From a virus, in IMG/VR virus record IMGVR_UViG_3300029999_000002, positions 1-64,000 of that record: DNA of 64,000 nt. One strand, 5' to 3'. How positions within the stretch are numbered: the stretch's first letter is position 1; every line of letters begins with the position of its first letter. This document shows, in pieces, positions 41,989 through 52,155 of the stretch. Position numbers and translations under genes: made by a program. Below the pieces are notes generated by a model that saw only the letters and a list, made by a program, of their open reading frames with translations, was not told the DNA's origin and did no database searches.

Positions 41989-44900
41989 ATGAACCGTTTG
42001 TTTAAAGCAGTTCTCGCCCTCGTGTGTCTGTTTGGCCTGGGCCAAATGGCGAGTGCGCAGACCACCACCGTCACGGCTGCACATTTGAAAATGGGTGGCT
42101 ACCTTATTTCTACAGGACAGGTTGACATTACACCTGTTAATTTGCAGGGTGTTCCCATTGCTTTCGCTGATGCCACTGGTGCCCAGAACGGACCCACGGC
42201 GTATTCTTGCCAAGTTGTAGCCGGCGTGATCACTGGCGCCATCGGTGAAACCGGAACTGTTAGCGGAACCTGCGTCGTACCCGATGCGTCCCTCACGACT
42301 CCTGCCAACATCCTGTACCAGATTCAGGTTCTGGATCAGTCCACTGGGCAGCGCACCTCTGGCTTGGCTTACACCATGCAGGCTGTTGTAGGTGTCACAG
42401 GCTCTACCTGGGCTCTGGATCACTATGGTCCCCCGGCTCAGACTTCTGCTGTAAGCTCGCTTCAGGCTACTCAGGGCTCTACCTTGCCCACGTCCTGCGT
42501 CTCGCCCTCGGTGTTTACCTACTACAACACAGGTGGTTCATTTCTTGGCTTCTATACCTGCGTGGGTGGCGTTGAAGTTGCCATCACTACAGGCAGCACA
42601 GGTCCAACTGGTCCTGCTGGACCTACAGGTCCCGCTGGTACGGCTGGTGCAACGGGTCCCACGGGAGCAACAGGTCCAACTGGCCCAACTGGATCAACGG
42701 GTGCCACTGGTCCTACAGGCTCAACCGGCTCCGCTGGCGCTGCTGCCACCATCGCTGTTGGCACTGTGACCGCGCTGTCTCCTGGTGCAACGCCTACCGT
42801 TGTCAATGCAGGCACATCGAGTGCGGCCACTTTCAACTTTGGTATCCCTAGCACTTCTAGCTTGACTCTGGCCAACATTGGGGCAGGGGCAGCAGGCGCT
42901 GGTCTGTTTGACTTCTCCGCTGCGACCGCGCTGAAGGTTCCTATTCATGCAGGTGCAACAGCTGCCGCTGCTGGTGAGTTGATCTATGACTCGACCAACG
43001 GCAACCTACACACGAATGTTGTTGGCACTGATTTGATCCTTGCTGGATTCCCTTCTGCGTCCCTGCCTACAACCGGCCATTGCGCTCAGTTCACTGAAAT
43101 TGGCGCCTGGTGGGAGATCACGGATGCTGGGGCGGCTTGCGGTAGTGGCTCTGGTGGTGCGCCCTATCCGTCTGGTTCTGGTATTCCAGTTGTCGCTGGT
43201 GGTGCATCGTGGGGAACCACCGTAGCTGCCCCCGCTGGAGCCATCGTTGGTACCACTGATACCCAGATGCTGACCAACAAGACGGTCGATGGTGTAACTC
43301 CTGCGACCTTGGCGTTCATGGATGCCACGAGCAGCGTTCAGACTCAATTGAATGCGCGCACGTCTAGCACAAAGGCTAAGTATGTATCTACCGTCACCGG
43401 TGTAACATCATACCCGTACACAAATTGTGCACCTGGAGCTTCAGCAACTGGGTTGACAGACAGTTGGTCTGTGATAAACGCTTATGCTGCCACTGCTGGC
43501 CAGCGATTGGAGTTTGACGGCTGTTTTGCGTTGAGCCAAGCACTAACTCCCAACTCTTCCACCACCCTCCATGGCGCATTTGGTGGCGCGGGCGTCATTA
43601 TGCTCACGGGTGCCAACACTCCAGCCATCCAGAACCTCCATCAGGCCGGACCCACCACCGCCAGCGGCACGGGAGGGTATGCCGTTTCTAACATCACGGA
43701 CACCAACATCAGCGTGTCTGACATGATGATCAACTGCAACTCAACGCAATCCGTCACCGGCAGCGGCAACGGCCAGAGCGTAGCACACACTACCAACAGT
43801 TCAAACGTGTGGATCTTCTGTGAACAGTACCTTGGCGTTAGCGGTCTGTTCCACGATCACAACTACGTCTACGACGCAGGCACATATAGTGTCATGTACT
43901 CCAACGTGGAGCATGCTTGGTTTGGTCATGACCAATTGATCCAACCCACACCGTTGGTGCTGAAAAAGAACACGGACGGACTGCATTGCACCGGGCCATG
44001 CACGGACATTCACATCAGTGATGAGCGGATTCTAGCTGGCGACGACGCTATGGCCATCAACTGTAATGACGGCAACCAAACAGACCCCGGAGCCTACCCG
44101 ACCGGCTTCAAGTTCGGCCCGTGCCTGGGCTTCTATATCAACAACGTCAACATAGACGGTAGCTTGTCCGGCCCGCTCATCTATAGCAGCACTGAGCTAG
44201 CAGACGACATCCACATGAATAACATCGGCGGGACAGTCCTCGGTAACGGTCTAGAGATTGCACCGTTCACCACCGGCCCGGGTAACGTTGGCAGTGTCTA
44301 TATCAGCGGCTACAGTTCGCAGTCCAACGGTTCACAGAACCCTTGGTCGCAACCGTATCCCTTCCTCATCACGGCCAACTACAAGCTTATCGAGCTTGGC
44401 ATCCAGTACAAGAACCCCGCAGCCGCCGTTGCGACGTGGCCGATTCTTACCCATAACGTCGCGACCCCGGGCATCCTGTCGTTGCGGAACTGGGACGTGA
44501 ACACCTCCACCACGACCCTAACCGTCCCTTTGATTGACATAACGGGTGGAGGCGCTCCGCAGGTCTCTATCAGTGGCCTGAACTGGCAGGATGTCATCAC
44601 GGGCGGGACCGCTACCGTGTTCGGCGGCTCGACCGTACCGGCCACGCTCAACTGCTCCAACTACAACGGTCCGAACCGTCTGCTCGCGTCTGGGTTCGCT
44701 CCAGCCCAGCAAAACGGCGACTGCTTCACCAACACCTATCCCTCTACCCACACCATCGGTTTGATTCCCGCGATGACGGGTGGAAACACCACGATAGCTG
44801 CAGACCAGGTAACCCTTTTGGGAACTCCCTTCCCGGTGTCGGGAACACTGTCCTCGATTAGCTTCCAATATGGAGCTGCACCCGGCAGCACTACTCCCAT

Positions 44901-45204
44901 AACGATAGCAATCTTCAGCGGTACGCTGCCTAACCTAACCGTTGTCAACAGCTTCACCGTCACTCCAGCAAATGTAGCGACAGTGCAAACGATGACAGGT
45001 GGCGGTGTCAACTTCCCAACGACAGCTATCACAGCAGGGGAGTATATCGGATACTGGGGAACAACCGTAACGCCAGGCTTCGGTGTGGCTTCGGGGTATA
45101 ACATCTACTACTCACCGTCACACACAACCCTGCCCACCGGCTCGGTCGCGTATACGCTGCTAGGCGGGGATGCGATTGCTTTGACTGCAACCACAACTCC
45201 CTAA
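41989..45204 (+). CDS. collagen-like, GH28-like tailspike with Sec signal peptide
   Basis: A 1071-residue protein. Signal peptide ([13 protein letters not shown], cut before QT), a 130-residue domain shared with the 46366 protein, a collagen-like GPTGPAG... stalk (about residues 202-245), then a right-handed beta-helix. The NTDG and GDDA pair at about residues 660-690 match GH28 polygalacturonase-type enzymes, so it may cut a host polysaccharide. From about 43600 the codons become GC-rich, suggesting an acquired C-terminal half. No PYW end. Confidence 0.78.
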   Translation: MNRLFKAVLALVCLFGLGQMASAQTTTVTAAHLKMGGYLISTGQVDITPVNLQGVPIAFADATGAQNGPTAYSCQVVAGVITGAIGETGTVSGTCVVPDASLTTPANILYQIQVLDQSTGQRTSGLAYTMQAVVGVTGSTWALDHYGPPAQTSAVSSLQATQGSTLPTSCVSPSVFTYYNTGGSFLGFYTCVGGVEVAITTGSTGPTGPAGPTGPAGTAGATGPTGATGPTGPTGSTGATGPTGSTGSAGAAATIAVGTVTALSPGATPTVVNAGTSSAATFNFGIPSTSSLTLANIGAGAAGAGLFDFSAATALKVPIHAGATAAAAGELIYDSTNGNLHTNVVGTDLILAGFPSASLPTTGHCAQFTEIGAWWEITDAGAACGSGSGGAPYPSGSGIPVVAGGASWGTTVAAPAGAIVGTTDTQMLTNKTVDGVTPATLAFMDATSSVQTQLNARTSSTKAKYVSTVTGVTSYPYTNCAPGASATGLTDSWSVINAYAATAGQRLEFDGCFALSQALTPNSSTTLHGAFGGAGVIMLTGANTPAIQNLHQAGPTTASGTGGYAVSNITDTNISVSDMMINCNSTQSVTGSGNGQSVAHTTNSSNVWIFCEQYLGVSGLFHDHNYVYDAGTYSVMYSNVEHAWFGHDQLIQPTPLVLKKNTDGLHCTGPCTDIHISDERILAGDDAMAINCNDGNQTDPGAYPTGFKFGPCLGFYINNVNIDGSLSGPLIYSSTELADDIHMNNIGGTVLGNGLEIAPFTTGPGNVGSVYISGYSSQSNGSQNPWSQPYPFLITANYKLIELGIQYKNPAAAVATWPILTHNVATPGILSLRNWDVNTSTTTLTVPLIDITGGGAPQVSISGLNWQDVITGGTATVFGGSTVPATLNCSNYNGPNRLLASGFAPAQQNGDCFTNTYPSTHTIGLIPAMTGGNTTIAADQVTLLGTPFPVSGTLSSISFQYGAAPGSTTPITIAIFSGTLPNLTVVNSFTVTPANVATVQTMTGGGVNFPTTAITAGEYIGYWGTTVTPGFGVASGYNIYYSPSHTTLPTGSVAYTLLGGDAIALTATTTP

Positions 45205-46241
45205 GAGCTATACCAAACCGCAGTACGTTCAATGGACTCAGCCAGAGAATAATGCTGGCTGAGTCCAAGTTCGTGTTGCACCCGCTGCGTTGCTGGAACA
45301 TAGCGCGTGGGTGCAACACCTTCCTTTGGATGTTGAGCAATGCTGATTGGCAAAGAGGGGTTGAGGGTGTCTGCTGTAAGGCGTGCCAACTCAGCGATGC
45401 TGATTGCCTCATCTGAACCCACGTTGAATGGGCGAAGAGTAGGAGCTTTGAAAAGAATAGTCCACAACCAAACTGCGAGATCAGCCGCGTAGAGATATGA
45501 ACGTAATGGTGTGCCATCCCCACCGATCTGAATTGGTGATCCTTTGATAGCATCTCGAATGAAGTTTCCAACAGCAAAGTTGCTGTCAAGAGGCAGATTG
45601 GGACCTACGAAGGCAAAGCAGCGCGCAATCTTGAACTCAATAGATGATTGCTTTGCGTACAGTGCGCACATCAGTTCTGATGCCCTTTTCCCTTCACCAT
45701 AAGCAGAATTTGGGGAAAGCACATCCGGCGCACCGAGGAATTCTTCTGAAACGTTGCTGAGATCAGTTGGTTGTACACCATAGACAGCACCCGAGCTAGT
45801 GAGAAGAAACTTCTTAGTTGCATGGGTGGCTGCAAACTCTAACATATGTGCAGTGCCCTCTGTGATAGCAGTGTATCGCTCAATAGGATTGCTATTTTTA
45901 GTGATTGTAGAAACCTCTGTTGCAGCGTGGATAACAAATTCAAATTCACCTGGAGGTATCTGGAACGACCTTATATCTCCAGAGACCATAGTTACGGATG
46001 GATCACTAGCAAGATGAGGTGATTGTGTTCTAAAACGTTCTGGGTAACGTGTGAGTACAGATACCTCAGCGTGTAAAGTCAACTTTTTGTTGATATGCAG
46101 GAATGTTGAGAGTAGCCATGTGCCGAAGAATCCAGTACCACCTGTGATGAAGAGTCTCTTATTCCTAAGCTCATCCCACAGTGGGCGGGTCTGCTCAAGC
46201 ACAAAGTTTAGGTCATCAGTTGCAAAGGGCTTGTTAGTCAT
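45201..46241 (-). CDS. NAD-dependent sugar-nucleotide epimerase/dehydratase
   Basis: A 346-residue extended short-chain dehydrogenase. [14 protein letters not shown] is the Rossmann dinucleotide site, HAATEVS the core, and YGEGKR the catalytic Tyr-Lys. It modifies a nucleotide sugar, so it may change host surface polysaccharide (a moron). It lies antisense between two tailspike genes, has AT-richer bases than they do, and its last codons overlap the 41989 gene by four bases. GAGGAA precedes the ATG. Confidence 0.85.
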   Translation of the reverse strand: MTNKPFATDDLNFVLEQTRPLWDELRNKRLFITGGTGFFGTWLLSTFLHINKKLTLHAEVSVLTRYPERFRTQSPHLASDPSVTMVSGDIRSFQIPPGEFEFVIHAATEVSTITKNSNPIERYTAITEGTAHMLEFAATHATKKFLLTSSGAVYGVQPTDLSNVSEEFLGAPDVLSPNSAYGEGKRASELMCALYAKQSSIEFKIARCFAFVGPNLPLDSNFAVGNFIRDAIKGSPIQIGGDGTPLRSYLYAADLAVWLWTILFKAPTLRPFNVGSDEAISIAELARLTADTLNPSLPISIAQHPKEGVAPTRYVPATQRVQHELGLSQHYSLAESIERTAVWYSS

Positions 46242-46303
46242 AGTTATTCCTCACTGCGCCCACCATACAGCATTAGAAACAATTTGTCACAACCTGAACC
46301 CAA

Positions 46304-46335
46304 GAGGGACGTGCTTGTATAGGCGTCCCTCTTTT
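46304..46335 (+). terminator. repeated-type terminator before tailspike 3
   Basis: GAGGGACG, 12 bases, CGTCCCTC followed by TTTTCTTG. Nearly the same loop and tail as 49626. It also lies just upstream of the leftward epimerase gene start. Confidence 0.8.
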
Positions 46336-46365
46336 CTTGTATGACACCAGATAAGGACACAACTC

Positions 46366-49300
46366 ATGAAATTTTTGTATCGATTCGCCCTTGCCCTTGT
46401 ATGTCTGTTCGGCCTGGGACAAGTTGCAAGCGCGCAATCTACAACTGTTACAGCATCACAAATCAAGATCAGTGGGTTTCTCATCCCAACAGGACTGGTG
46501 ACCTTTGCCCCAGTTGACATCAACGGCGCACCCATCTCGTTTGCAGACGGTACCGGCGCCCAGAACGGTCCTAAGGCCATCGCGTGCCAGATCGTCAACG
46601 GTGCCATCACTGGAGCCCTCACTGAATCCGGGTCCGTTAGCGGATCGTGCGTAGTCCCCGACTCCTCGCTGACCACTCCTCAAAACATTATGTACCAGAT
46701 TCAGGTCACCGATCAGTCCACAGGACTGAGAACAAGTGGCATTAGCTACACACTGCACACGGTTGTTGGCGTGTCTGGATCAACCTGGGCGCTAGACCAT
46801 TATGGCCCCCCTGCTCAGACGACCAACGTGAGCCCTCTTGAGTCCAGTGTGGGCACCGTGCTTCCCAGCCCCTGCGTGGTGCCGTCCGTATTCACCTTGA
46901 TGGCTTCAGGTGTGCTCTCAGGCTTCTACACATGTGTTGGTGGTACAGAAGTTCTCATCACTAATGGAACTGGTAGCGGCTCGGTAGGCCCTATGGGACC
47001 GACCGGACCTACTGGTGCAACCGGCGCTGCTGGATCAAATGGTGCAGCCGGCCCCAACATTGTTACCACGTCGACCTCAACCACGATCACAGGATTGCTA
47101 AAGGGTAATGGCAGCAATGTGGGTCTTGCGGTTGCAGGTACTGATTACATGCTGCCCACCAGCAACATCACAGGCACGGCCGCAGGCTTGAGTGCAGCTT
47201 CTGCTCTACCTAATGGCACCACGGTCACAACGCAGTCAACAAGTGACACAAGTGGACAGGCTGCTTCTGATGAGTTCGTAGCTGCTGCCATTACAGCCTC
47301 AGGTGGTGCTGCTCCCGGAGCCTATCTTCAGACAGGTGCAAGTGGCAGTCAGACCATGGTGATCCCAGCTGCTGGCGGTCTTTTCGAAACGGAGACAAAC
47401 AACACTCTAGCTTCTATGGTCATGCACAAACTGACGCTGCTCAATGTGGGTCAAGGATACGATCTCGGCAGCCCTTGGAGCACGCATAACACGCTGACTC
47501 TCAACGAACTCAACACTGTTCGCGGCAACAACCAGATGATCCCAATCACGTTCAACAATTGGGCCGTGGGTGATGCGGATGGTTTGTATATTGCCATGCT
47601 GAACTTTGGTGGTAAGAAGTTTGCCAGCGACGAGGGTGTAAATACACAGACTTTGCAGATGCATCAGGCACCTGAGATTTATGGGCCACTAGCCACACCA
47701 CAAGCAGGCAATCTGTTTGGGGCATTCGGTGCGCTAGTTGCTGGTAATACATTCATTTCTATTGGTGCTGTGTTCCCGGTCACGGGTCAAGTGCAGACTG
47801 TGAGCATCCCGTTCCCAAGTGGTTCCACTGCGCAGACAGCTTATGTCGGTGTTGGAACTTTGGGTACAGCAAACAGCATCACAATCACTCAAGTTGTTCC
47901 CATCAGCATCCCTACGACGGTCGGAAACAACACCCAGGTTTACACTGCTGGGTCCACACTTCCTACCTTGTTAGCTTCAGGTGGGCAGGTGCTGCTCTAT
48001 TTCCAAGCTACGGGTGAGGGTCCATCTGGCACCTCTGTTTCTCCAAACTGTCTTCCTGCATCTGGAGTTCCGACTGTTGGAACCTACACGATGTCAACCA
48101 CGAATGCTGCCTGCAACATCGGTGGCTATTATGGTGGCCTTGTTATTGAAGCAACCCAAGCTGCACCCACAGTTGGTGCAACGACCATCTGGATCAATCC
48201 TGTTAGCTACTATGGCTATCTGGACTACAATCTGAGCCCGCCAATGTTCTCAGATGATCAGATCGTCTATGACACAGCTTCAGTTGCAACGGGTACCATT
48301 GGTTCGCAGTCGACGCTGGAAGGTCTTGCTACTGGGTTCACTCTTAGTTCAGGAACGGTTCCAGTTTCTACCGCGTTTGGGTTCCTGTCTGCTTGCTCTG
48401 GTTCGGGCAATGGTCAGACTCAGGTTGCAGCACTGGTGACCTGCACGGTTACACCCTCTACCTCACCAGCGAGCGGTGCGTTCGTTGCACCCATCACGCT
48501 GACAGGTTCGACAACCAGTGGCAGCACGACGGTACCAGTATCTTCCACCACTGGCATGATTGTTGGGCAGATGTTGATTGGAACAGGAATCCCGGCTTGG
48601 GACACGATTGCTTCCATTGGGTCTGGTTCAGTAGTCATGACCACGGCCGCAACTGCGACCAACAGCACTGAAGCAATGCACATCAGGACCACTGTGGCTA
48701 TCTCCGGATACTTCGGTGAGACCGCTGCGATGTCAACTGTCACAGCTTTGTCTGGTGGAACGCAGACCATTGCATTCTATTCGACGTATCCCCCCGTTGC
48801 TCACGATGGCGAGTTCATTGGACAGGGTGGTATGGCTGGTACCGGCATGACAATTGCGAACACAGGCTGGGCTCCTATGTGGCAGATCATTGCTTCTATA
48901 TCCAGCACTCAGTTCATTCTCAGCAACTGCGTCACTGGAGGCTGCTTCACTACCGGTTACCTTCCTGCTGCTACCAATAGTGCTTACTTCTATCCGATGA
49001 GCTATGTGAATGGCACCAACGGAGGAATCTCCGGATCGGCAAATCTGTTAGCAAATGATATGCCTGACAATCCAGGTGATGGCATCGAAGGTGCGCCGTC
49101 AACTGAGTATTCAGGCAACATCACCTTTGAGGTGTTTGGGCAGAATACCCCAATTGATTACTCGCAACCAAGCGGCATGCACTACATGTTGCATGATGGC
49201 CCGATTGGTCCTGCTTACGAGTGGGACATTCAGGAGAATGGCAGCCTGTTCACAAACACCATGATGTTGAACGGTGTTCACTACGGGTCTGTGTTCAGCT

Positions 49301-49602
49301 TCTCTCACTATCCGACCACTTGCTTTGCATGTTGGAGCAGTCAGTCTTCGGGTGCAGTCTTCACTCTGTTCGGTGTCTACAACGTGGGCAACTTCAGTGT
49401 TGATTACAGCGGGTTCCACTTCAACACGCCTCTGAGCTCTAACAACATTGTGTTCAGTGCTGCTGCTCCCACGACCACTACGGGACAGGTTGGCTTTGGA
49501 TCAACAGTCGTTGCATCTAGCTTCTGCGGATCACTGAGTGGAGCAATTGGATGCACTGTGATTAACGTCGCAGGAACTGCCCATTATCAACCATACTGGT
49601 AG
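46366..49602 (+). CDS. collagen-like tailspike with Sec signal peptide, paralogue
   Basis: A 1078-residue protein. The signal peptide ([15 protein letters not shown]) and the following 130 residues are about 70 percent alike to the 41989 protein by eye. A short collagen-like stalk ([16 protein letters not shown]) follows, then long beta-rich repeats, and the C-terminal cassette GTAHYQPYW shared with the 31991 protein. It is probably a trimeric, surface-binding spike. It is a mosaic of modules from both other spikes. Confidence 0.78.
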   Translation: MKFLYRFALALVCLFGLGQVASAQSTTVTASQIKISGFLIPTGLVTFAPVDINGAPISFADGTGAQNGPKAIACQIVNGAITGALTESGSVSGSCVVPDSSLTTPQNIMYQIQVTDQSTGLRTSGISYTLHTVVGVSGSTWALDHYGPPAQTTNVSPLESSVGTVLPSPCVVPSVFTLMASGVLSGFYTCVGGTEVLITNGTGSGSVGPMGPTGPTGATGAAGSNGAAGPNIVTTSTSTTITGLLKGNGSNVGLAVAGTDYMLPTSNITGTAAGLSAASALPNGTTVTTQSTSDTSGQAASDEFVAAAITASGGAAPGAYLQTGASGSQTMVIPAAGGLFETETNNTLASMVMHKLTLLNVGQGYDLGSPWSTHNTLTLNELNTVRGNNQMIPITFNNWAVGDADGLYIAMLNFGGKKFASDEGVNTQTLQMHQAPEIYGPLATPQAGNLFGAFGALVAGNTFISIGAVFPVTGQVQTVSIPFPSGSTAQTAYVGVGTLGTANSITITQVVPISIPTTVGNNTQVYTAGSTLPTLLASGGQVLLYFQATGEGPSGTSVSPNCLPASGVPTVGTYTMSTTNAACNIGGYYGGLVIEATQAAPTVGATTIWINPVSYYGYLDYNLSPPMFSDDQIVYDTASVATGTIGSQSTLEGLATGFTLSSGTVPVSTAFGFLSACSGSGNGQTQVAALVTCTVTPSTSPASGAFVAPITLTGSTTSGSTTVPVSSTTGMIVGQMLIGTGIPAWDTIASIGSGSVVMTTAATATNSTEAMHIRTTVAISGYFGETAAMSTVTALSGGTQTIAFYSTYPPVAHDGEFIGQGGMAGTGMTIANTGWAPMWQIIASISSTQFILSNCVTGGCFTTGYLPAATNSAYFYPMSYVNGTNGGISGSANLLANDMPDNPGDGIEGAPSTEYSGNITFEVFGQNTPIDYSQPSGMHYMLHDGPIGPAYEWDIQENGSLFTNTMMLNGVHYGSVFSFSHYPTTCFACWSSQSSGAVFTLFGVYNVGNFSVDYSGFHFNTPLSSNNIVFSAAAPTTTTGQVGFGSTVVASSFCGSLSGAIGCTVINVAGTAHYQPYW

Positions 49603-49625
49603 CTTATATAAATCAACTTCATACC

Positions 49626-49657
49626 GAGGGGCGCGCTTGTACAGGTGCCCCTCTTTT
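49626..49657 (+). terminator. repeated-type terminator after tailspike 3
   Basis: GAGGGGCGC, ten bases, GTGCCCCTC (one G-T pair) followed by TTTTCTTG. Third copy of the tailspike-flanking hairpin. Confidence 0.8.
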
Positions 49658-49675
49658 CTTGTTTATCGAGGTCTC

Positions 49676-49717
49676 ATGGCAACGATCACCGCAGCACAGG
49701 TTGGCTCGATGTGTTAG
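49676..49717 (+). pseudogene. vestigial start of an endolysin-like gene
   Basis: A 13-codon frame, MATITAAQVGSMC, resembles the first residues of the endolysin that follows (METAITAEQVSVLL). It ends in a stop at 49715. It looks like the remnant of a replaced or duplicated lysozyme, though a short leader peptide is possible. Confidence 0.4.
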
Positions 49718-49780
49718 AGAAGCTACAACATTGTTCAACTTGTCGCGAACCCAGTATTACCGAATCAAAAGAGGCGAGCA

Positions 49781-50299
49781 ATGGAAACCGCAATAACTGC
49801 AGAACAGGTTAGTGTTTTACTGGGAGTTGCTCCTAGCAAGAACATACCTCTATTTTTATCGTTGATCGCATTCAGCGAAGGTGCAAACTACAACACCATT
49901 GTCACAGGCATTCACGGCCCTGAAGTCTTCACGGATTACAGCACGCACCCATTTGCTAACGGACGGCCTCCACAGGTTGTCAGACTGAACCCGCTCCTGG
50001 AGTCAACTGCATCCGGCCGCTACCAATTGCTGGAGCGTTACTGGGTCGCATACAAGAAGCAACTGAACCTGCCAGACTTCTCGCCCTTGTCTCAGGACAA
50101 GATTGCAATCCAACAGATTGGTGAGCACAGAGATGCCAACCATGTAGGCGCCCTGACTCACATCATAAACGGTGACATCCAGACTGCGATCCAGTTGTGC
50201 TCAGCAACGTGGGCGAGCTTTCCGAACAACAGCTATGGACAGGGTGGAAAATCGATGGGAACTCTGTTGACCAAATGGGCAGAATTGGTGGCAGCATGA
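49781..50299 (+). CDS. endolysin (lambda R-like lytic transglycosylase)
   Basis: A 172-residue enzyme of the GH104/lambda R type: FLSLIAFSEGANYNTIV with the catalytic Glu, FTDYSTHPF, TASGRYQLLERYWVAYKKQL and the end CSATWASFPNNSYGQGG. It cuts peptidoglycan at lysis. No signal peptide, so it needs a holin. Its stop overlaps the next gene (ATGA). Confidence 0.92.
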   Translation: METAITAEQVSVLLGVAPSKNIPLFLSLIAFSEGANYNTIVTGIHGPEVFTDYSTHPFANGRPPQVVRLNPLLESTASGRYQLLERYWVAYKKQLNLPDFSPLSQDKIAIQQIGEHRDANHVGALTHIINGDIQTAIQLCSATWASFPNNSYGQGGKSMGTLLTKWAELVAA

Positions 50300-51018
50300 T
50301 TCCTCAAATTATACCCCAGCAAATCCTAGCCTGGGCAAAAGCCACGCTAGTTGTGTTTGTTTGCATACTTTGCATTCCGGCCAGCTACTTGATGTTCCAT
50401 GCTAACAAGACTCTGACCGGAGTTGACACAGCGGTAGCTGGTCTGAACGCAGCCTTGGTCACTATCAACAAGCCGAAGTCCGGAACGCTGTCCATGCTGG
50501 ATGACACGATCCTCCAGATACGACTCACAATTGATTCTCTGAACAAGGTTGCACTCCATGAGCAGAACCAGTTGACGACTTTGGACTCAGACCTGGCCCA
50601 ATTGGTGTCCCACACCAATGGAGCGCTGACTGCAGTCACGGGGACCGCTAATCAGGCGACTACAACCCTCTCCAGCGTGTCTCACAGCGTCCAGGACGTT
50701 TCCGACCATGTAACCCCTGCTGCCGACGCTGTGACGAGCACCACGGTCAAGCTGGGAGCAGCGATAGACGCTCTGAGCCCCTCTGAGGTAGCCCTGGCTA
50801 AGTCTGTGAAGGACTTTGACGAGCTAGTCACGAGTTCCCCAGTGCAGCAGATACTTGTCAACATGGCGGATGGCACAAAGACCGGAGACCACATCCTGAT
50901 TACAACTGATGCCCTGGAGACCAAGATGGCACAGTGTACACTTCATCCGAACTTCGGTTGCTTCGTCAAACAGGATCTCTTGTTTGGTGCTCAAGTCGGT
51001 GGCTACCTATTGAAGTAA
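50296..51018 (+). CDS. membrane-anchored coiled-coil protein, spanin-like
   Basis: A 240-residue protein. One N-terminal span (about residues 12-31), then a long periplasmic coiled coil (LTTLDSDLAQLVSHTNGALT; SSVSHSVQDVSDHVT). The overlap with endolysin and the topology suit an i-spanin, but it is longer than the usual Rz, so other membrane-tether roles are possible. ATG 50296 is fixed by the four-base overlap. Confidence 0.6.
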   Translation: MIPQIIPQQILAWAKATLVVFVCILCIPASYLMFHANKTLTGVDTAVAGLNAALVTINKPKSGTLSMLDDTILQIRLTIDSLNKVALHEQNQLTTLDSDLAQLVSHTNGALTAVTGTANQATTTLSSVSHSVQDVSDHVTPAADAVTSTTVKLGAAIDALSPSEVALAKSVKDFDELVTSSPVQQILVNMADGTKTGDHILITTDALETKMAQCTLHPNFGCFVKQDLLFGAQVGGYLLK

Positions 51019-51032
51019 TTGAAAACAAACCT

Positions 51033-51069
51033 GCTCCCCAGTTGCCCTAACAGGCGCTGGGGAGCTTTT
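51033..51069 (+). terminator. strong terminator after lysis genes
   Basis: GCTCCCCAG, 15 bases, CTGGGGAGC followed by TTTTGTGTTT. It ends the late rightward transcript before the next promoter. Confidence 0.85.
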
Positions 51070-51082
51070 GTGTTTAAGTGTT

Positions 51083-51128
51083 ATGCAGTATTTATTTCCT
51101 TGACATCATTGAAGGAGTGTGTGATTCT
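51083..51128 (+). promoter_or_regulatory. ATRCAG-type promoter, rightward
   Basis: ATGCAG (51083-51088), 11 bases, TTGACA (51100-51105), 17 bases, GATTCT (51123-51128). The only rightward member of the six-promoter class. It starts the accessory unit from 51166. Confidence 0.75.
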
Positions 51129-51165
51129 GAATGGGCGATACAAAGCTTCAAGGAGAACCACCAGA

Positions 51166-51372
51166 ATGGCATTCAAGAAAGCAGTCTCCACATTCAGTTT
51201 GACTTCAGACTTCCAGCGTATGGCCGACACTGAGGACAAGATCAATCGCAGAGCGACCAAAGATGCAGCCAATGCGCGCAACAAAGCAAACCAGAAGGCA
51301 CTCGGAGCATGGCATGGGAGCAGCAGAGGGAAGATGAACGAGATCCCGATGCCAGCGAGGCGCACAACCTAA
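51166..51372 (+). CDS. small basic hypothetical protein
   Basis: A 68-residue, Lys/Arg/Ala-rich protein (INRRATKDAANARNKANQKA) without known domain. AAGGAG lies seven bases before the ATG, and the promoter at 51083 excludes longer upstream starts. Its TAA overlaps the next ATG (TAATG). Confidence 0.7.
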   Translation: MAFKKAVSTFSLTSDFQRMADTEDKINRRATKDAANARNKANQKALGAWHGSSRGKMNEIPMPARRTT

Positions 51373-51545
51373 TGGCTGACATCCGGGTTGAGCTCAAGAT
51401 TTGTGAAGCCTGTGGGGCGCTGGGATTGCGTCCTGTTACCAGCCTGAACGCATACTGTGCACAATGCTCTAACAAACTGGGAGCCGTTGTAACACCTGTT
51501 CACAGGACGAGCCCAGGTCGCGCGCCAAGGATGGCAGTAGCTTGA
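51372..51545 (+). CDS. small zinc-ribbon protein
   Basis: A 57-residue protein with CEAC (about residue 11) and CAQC (about residue 30), a compact zinc-ribbon pattern, and a basic tail (HRTSPGRAPRM). The ATG overlaps the previous stop. It carries one copy of the dispersed palindrome inside the gene (51450). Confidence 0.68.
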   Translation: MADIRVELKICEACGALGLRPVTSLNAYCAQCSNKLGAVVTPVHRTSPGRAPRMAVA

Positions 51546-51790
51546 TTCTCGGTGAGCAACATGCAATCACCTCGATAGCCGATGAGGGATTCGGCCTGAT
51601 GATTCATGGCTTCCTTGTCTACACCGGGCCTGAAGAGGGTAGAGATCACTTCCACCAGTTGCTGACTACGTTCCTAGCTGGTGTCAGGTTCACGAACTAC
51701 GAATGGGAAGATCAGGGCGAAGACGAGGAACAGGAAGGTCACGTCATTCGTCAGTATTCGGTCATCAACAAATCGAAGTTGATTCACTAG
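51542..51790 (+). CDS. hypothetical acidic protein
   Basis: An 82-residue protein with a TTG start that overlaps the previous stop (TTGA). The C-terminal part is very acidic (WEDQGEDEEQEG). No family recognised. Confidence 0.6.
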   Translation: MILGEQHAITSIADEGFGLMIHGFLVYTGPEEGRDHFHQLLTTFLAGVRFTNYEWEDQGEDEEQEGHVIRQYSVINKSKLIH

Positions 51791-51799
51791 AGGAGCCCT

Positions 51800-51979
51800 A
51801 TGAACGCAAATGATCTCATCCTGTATACACACCGAGCCTATCAGTTCAAAGCAAAGGTGCTGACCGGCCGACCTGATAAACAAGGATTCCTGATCGTTCG
51901 CAGGGATGACAACGGACTGATGTGTTGGGCGAACCCAGAGTTGATGGTAGCGATTGAGCAGCAATTGGAGGCAGCGTGA
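51800..51979 (+). CDS. small hypothetical protein
   Basis: A 59-residue protein (NDLILYTHRAYQFKAK; ending ELMVAIEQQLEAA). AGGAG lies five bases before the ATG. Its stop overlaps the following GTG. Function unknown. Confidence 0.65.
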   Translation: MNANDLILYTHRAYQFKAKVLTGRPDKQGFLIVRRDDNGLMCWANPELMVAIEQQLEAA

Positions 51980-52155
51980 AGTATTTCATACGAATCAAGC
52001 AACCGGATGGAACCTGGAAGCGAACCAGGTGGACAACCACTGGCGATGCAGCACGGCCATATCCAGTGAAGACCAAAGCTCGGGCAAAGGAATGCTTGAA
52101 GGATGCGCTAAAGATGTACCCGAATGAGAAGTACCGGATCGAGGAAGTGGCATGA
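51976..52155 (+). CDS. small basic hypothetical protein
   Basis: A 59-residue protein with a WKRTRWTTTGDAARPYPVKT stretch, suggesting a small beta-rich, possibly nucleic-acid-binding domain. GTG start overlaps the previous stop, and its own stop overlaps the next ATG. Confidence 0.65.
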   Translation: MKYFIRIKQPDGTWKRTRWTTTGDAARPYPVKTKARAKECLKDALKMYPNEKYRIEEVA

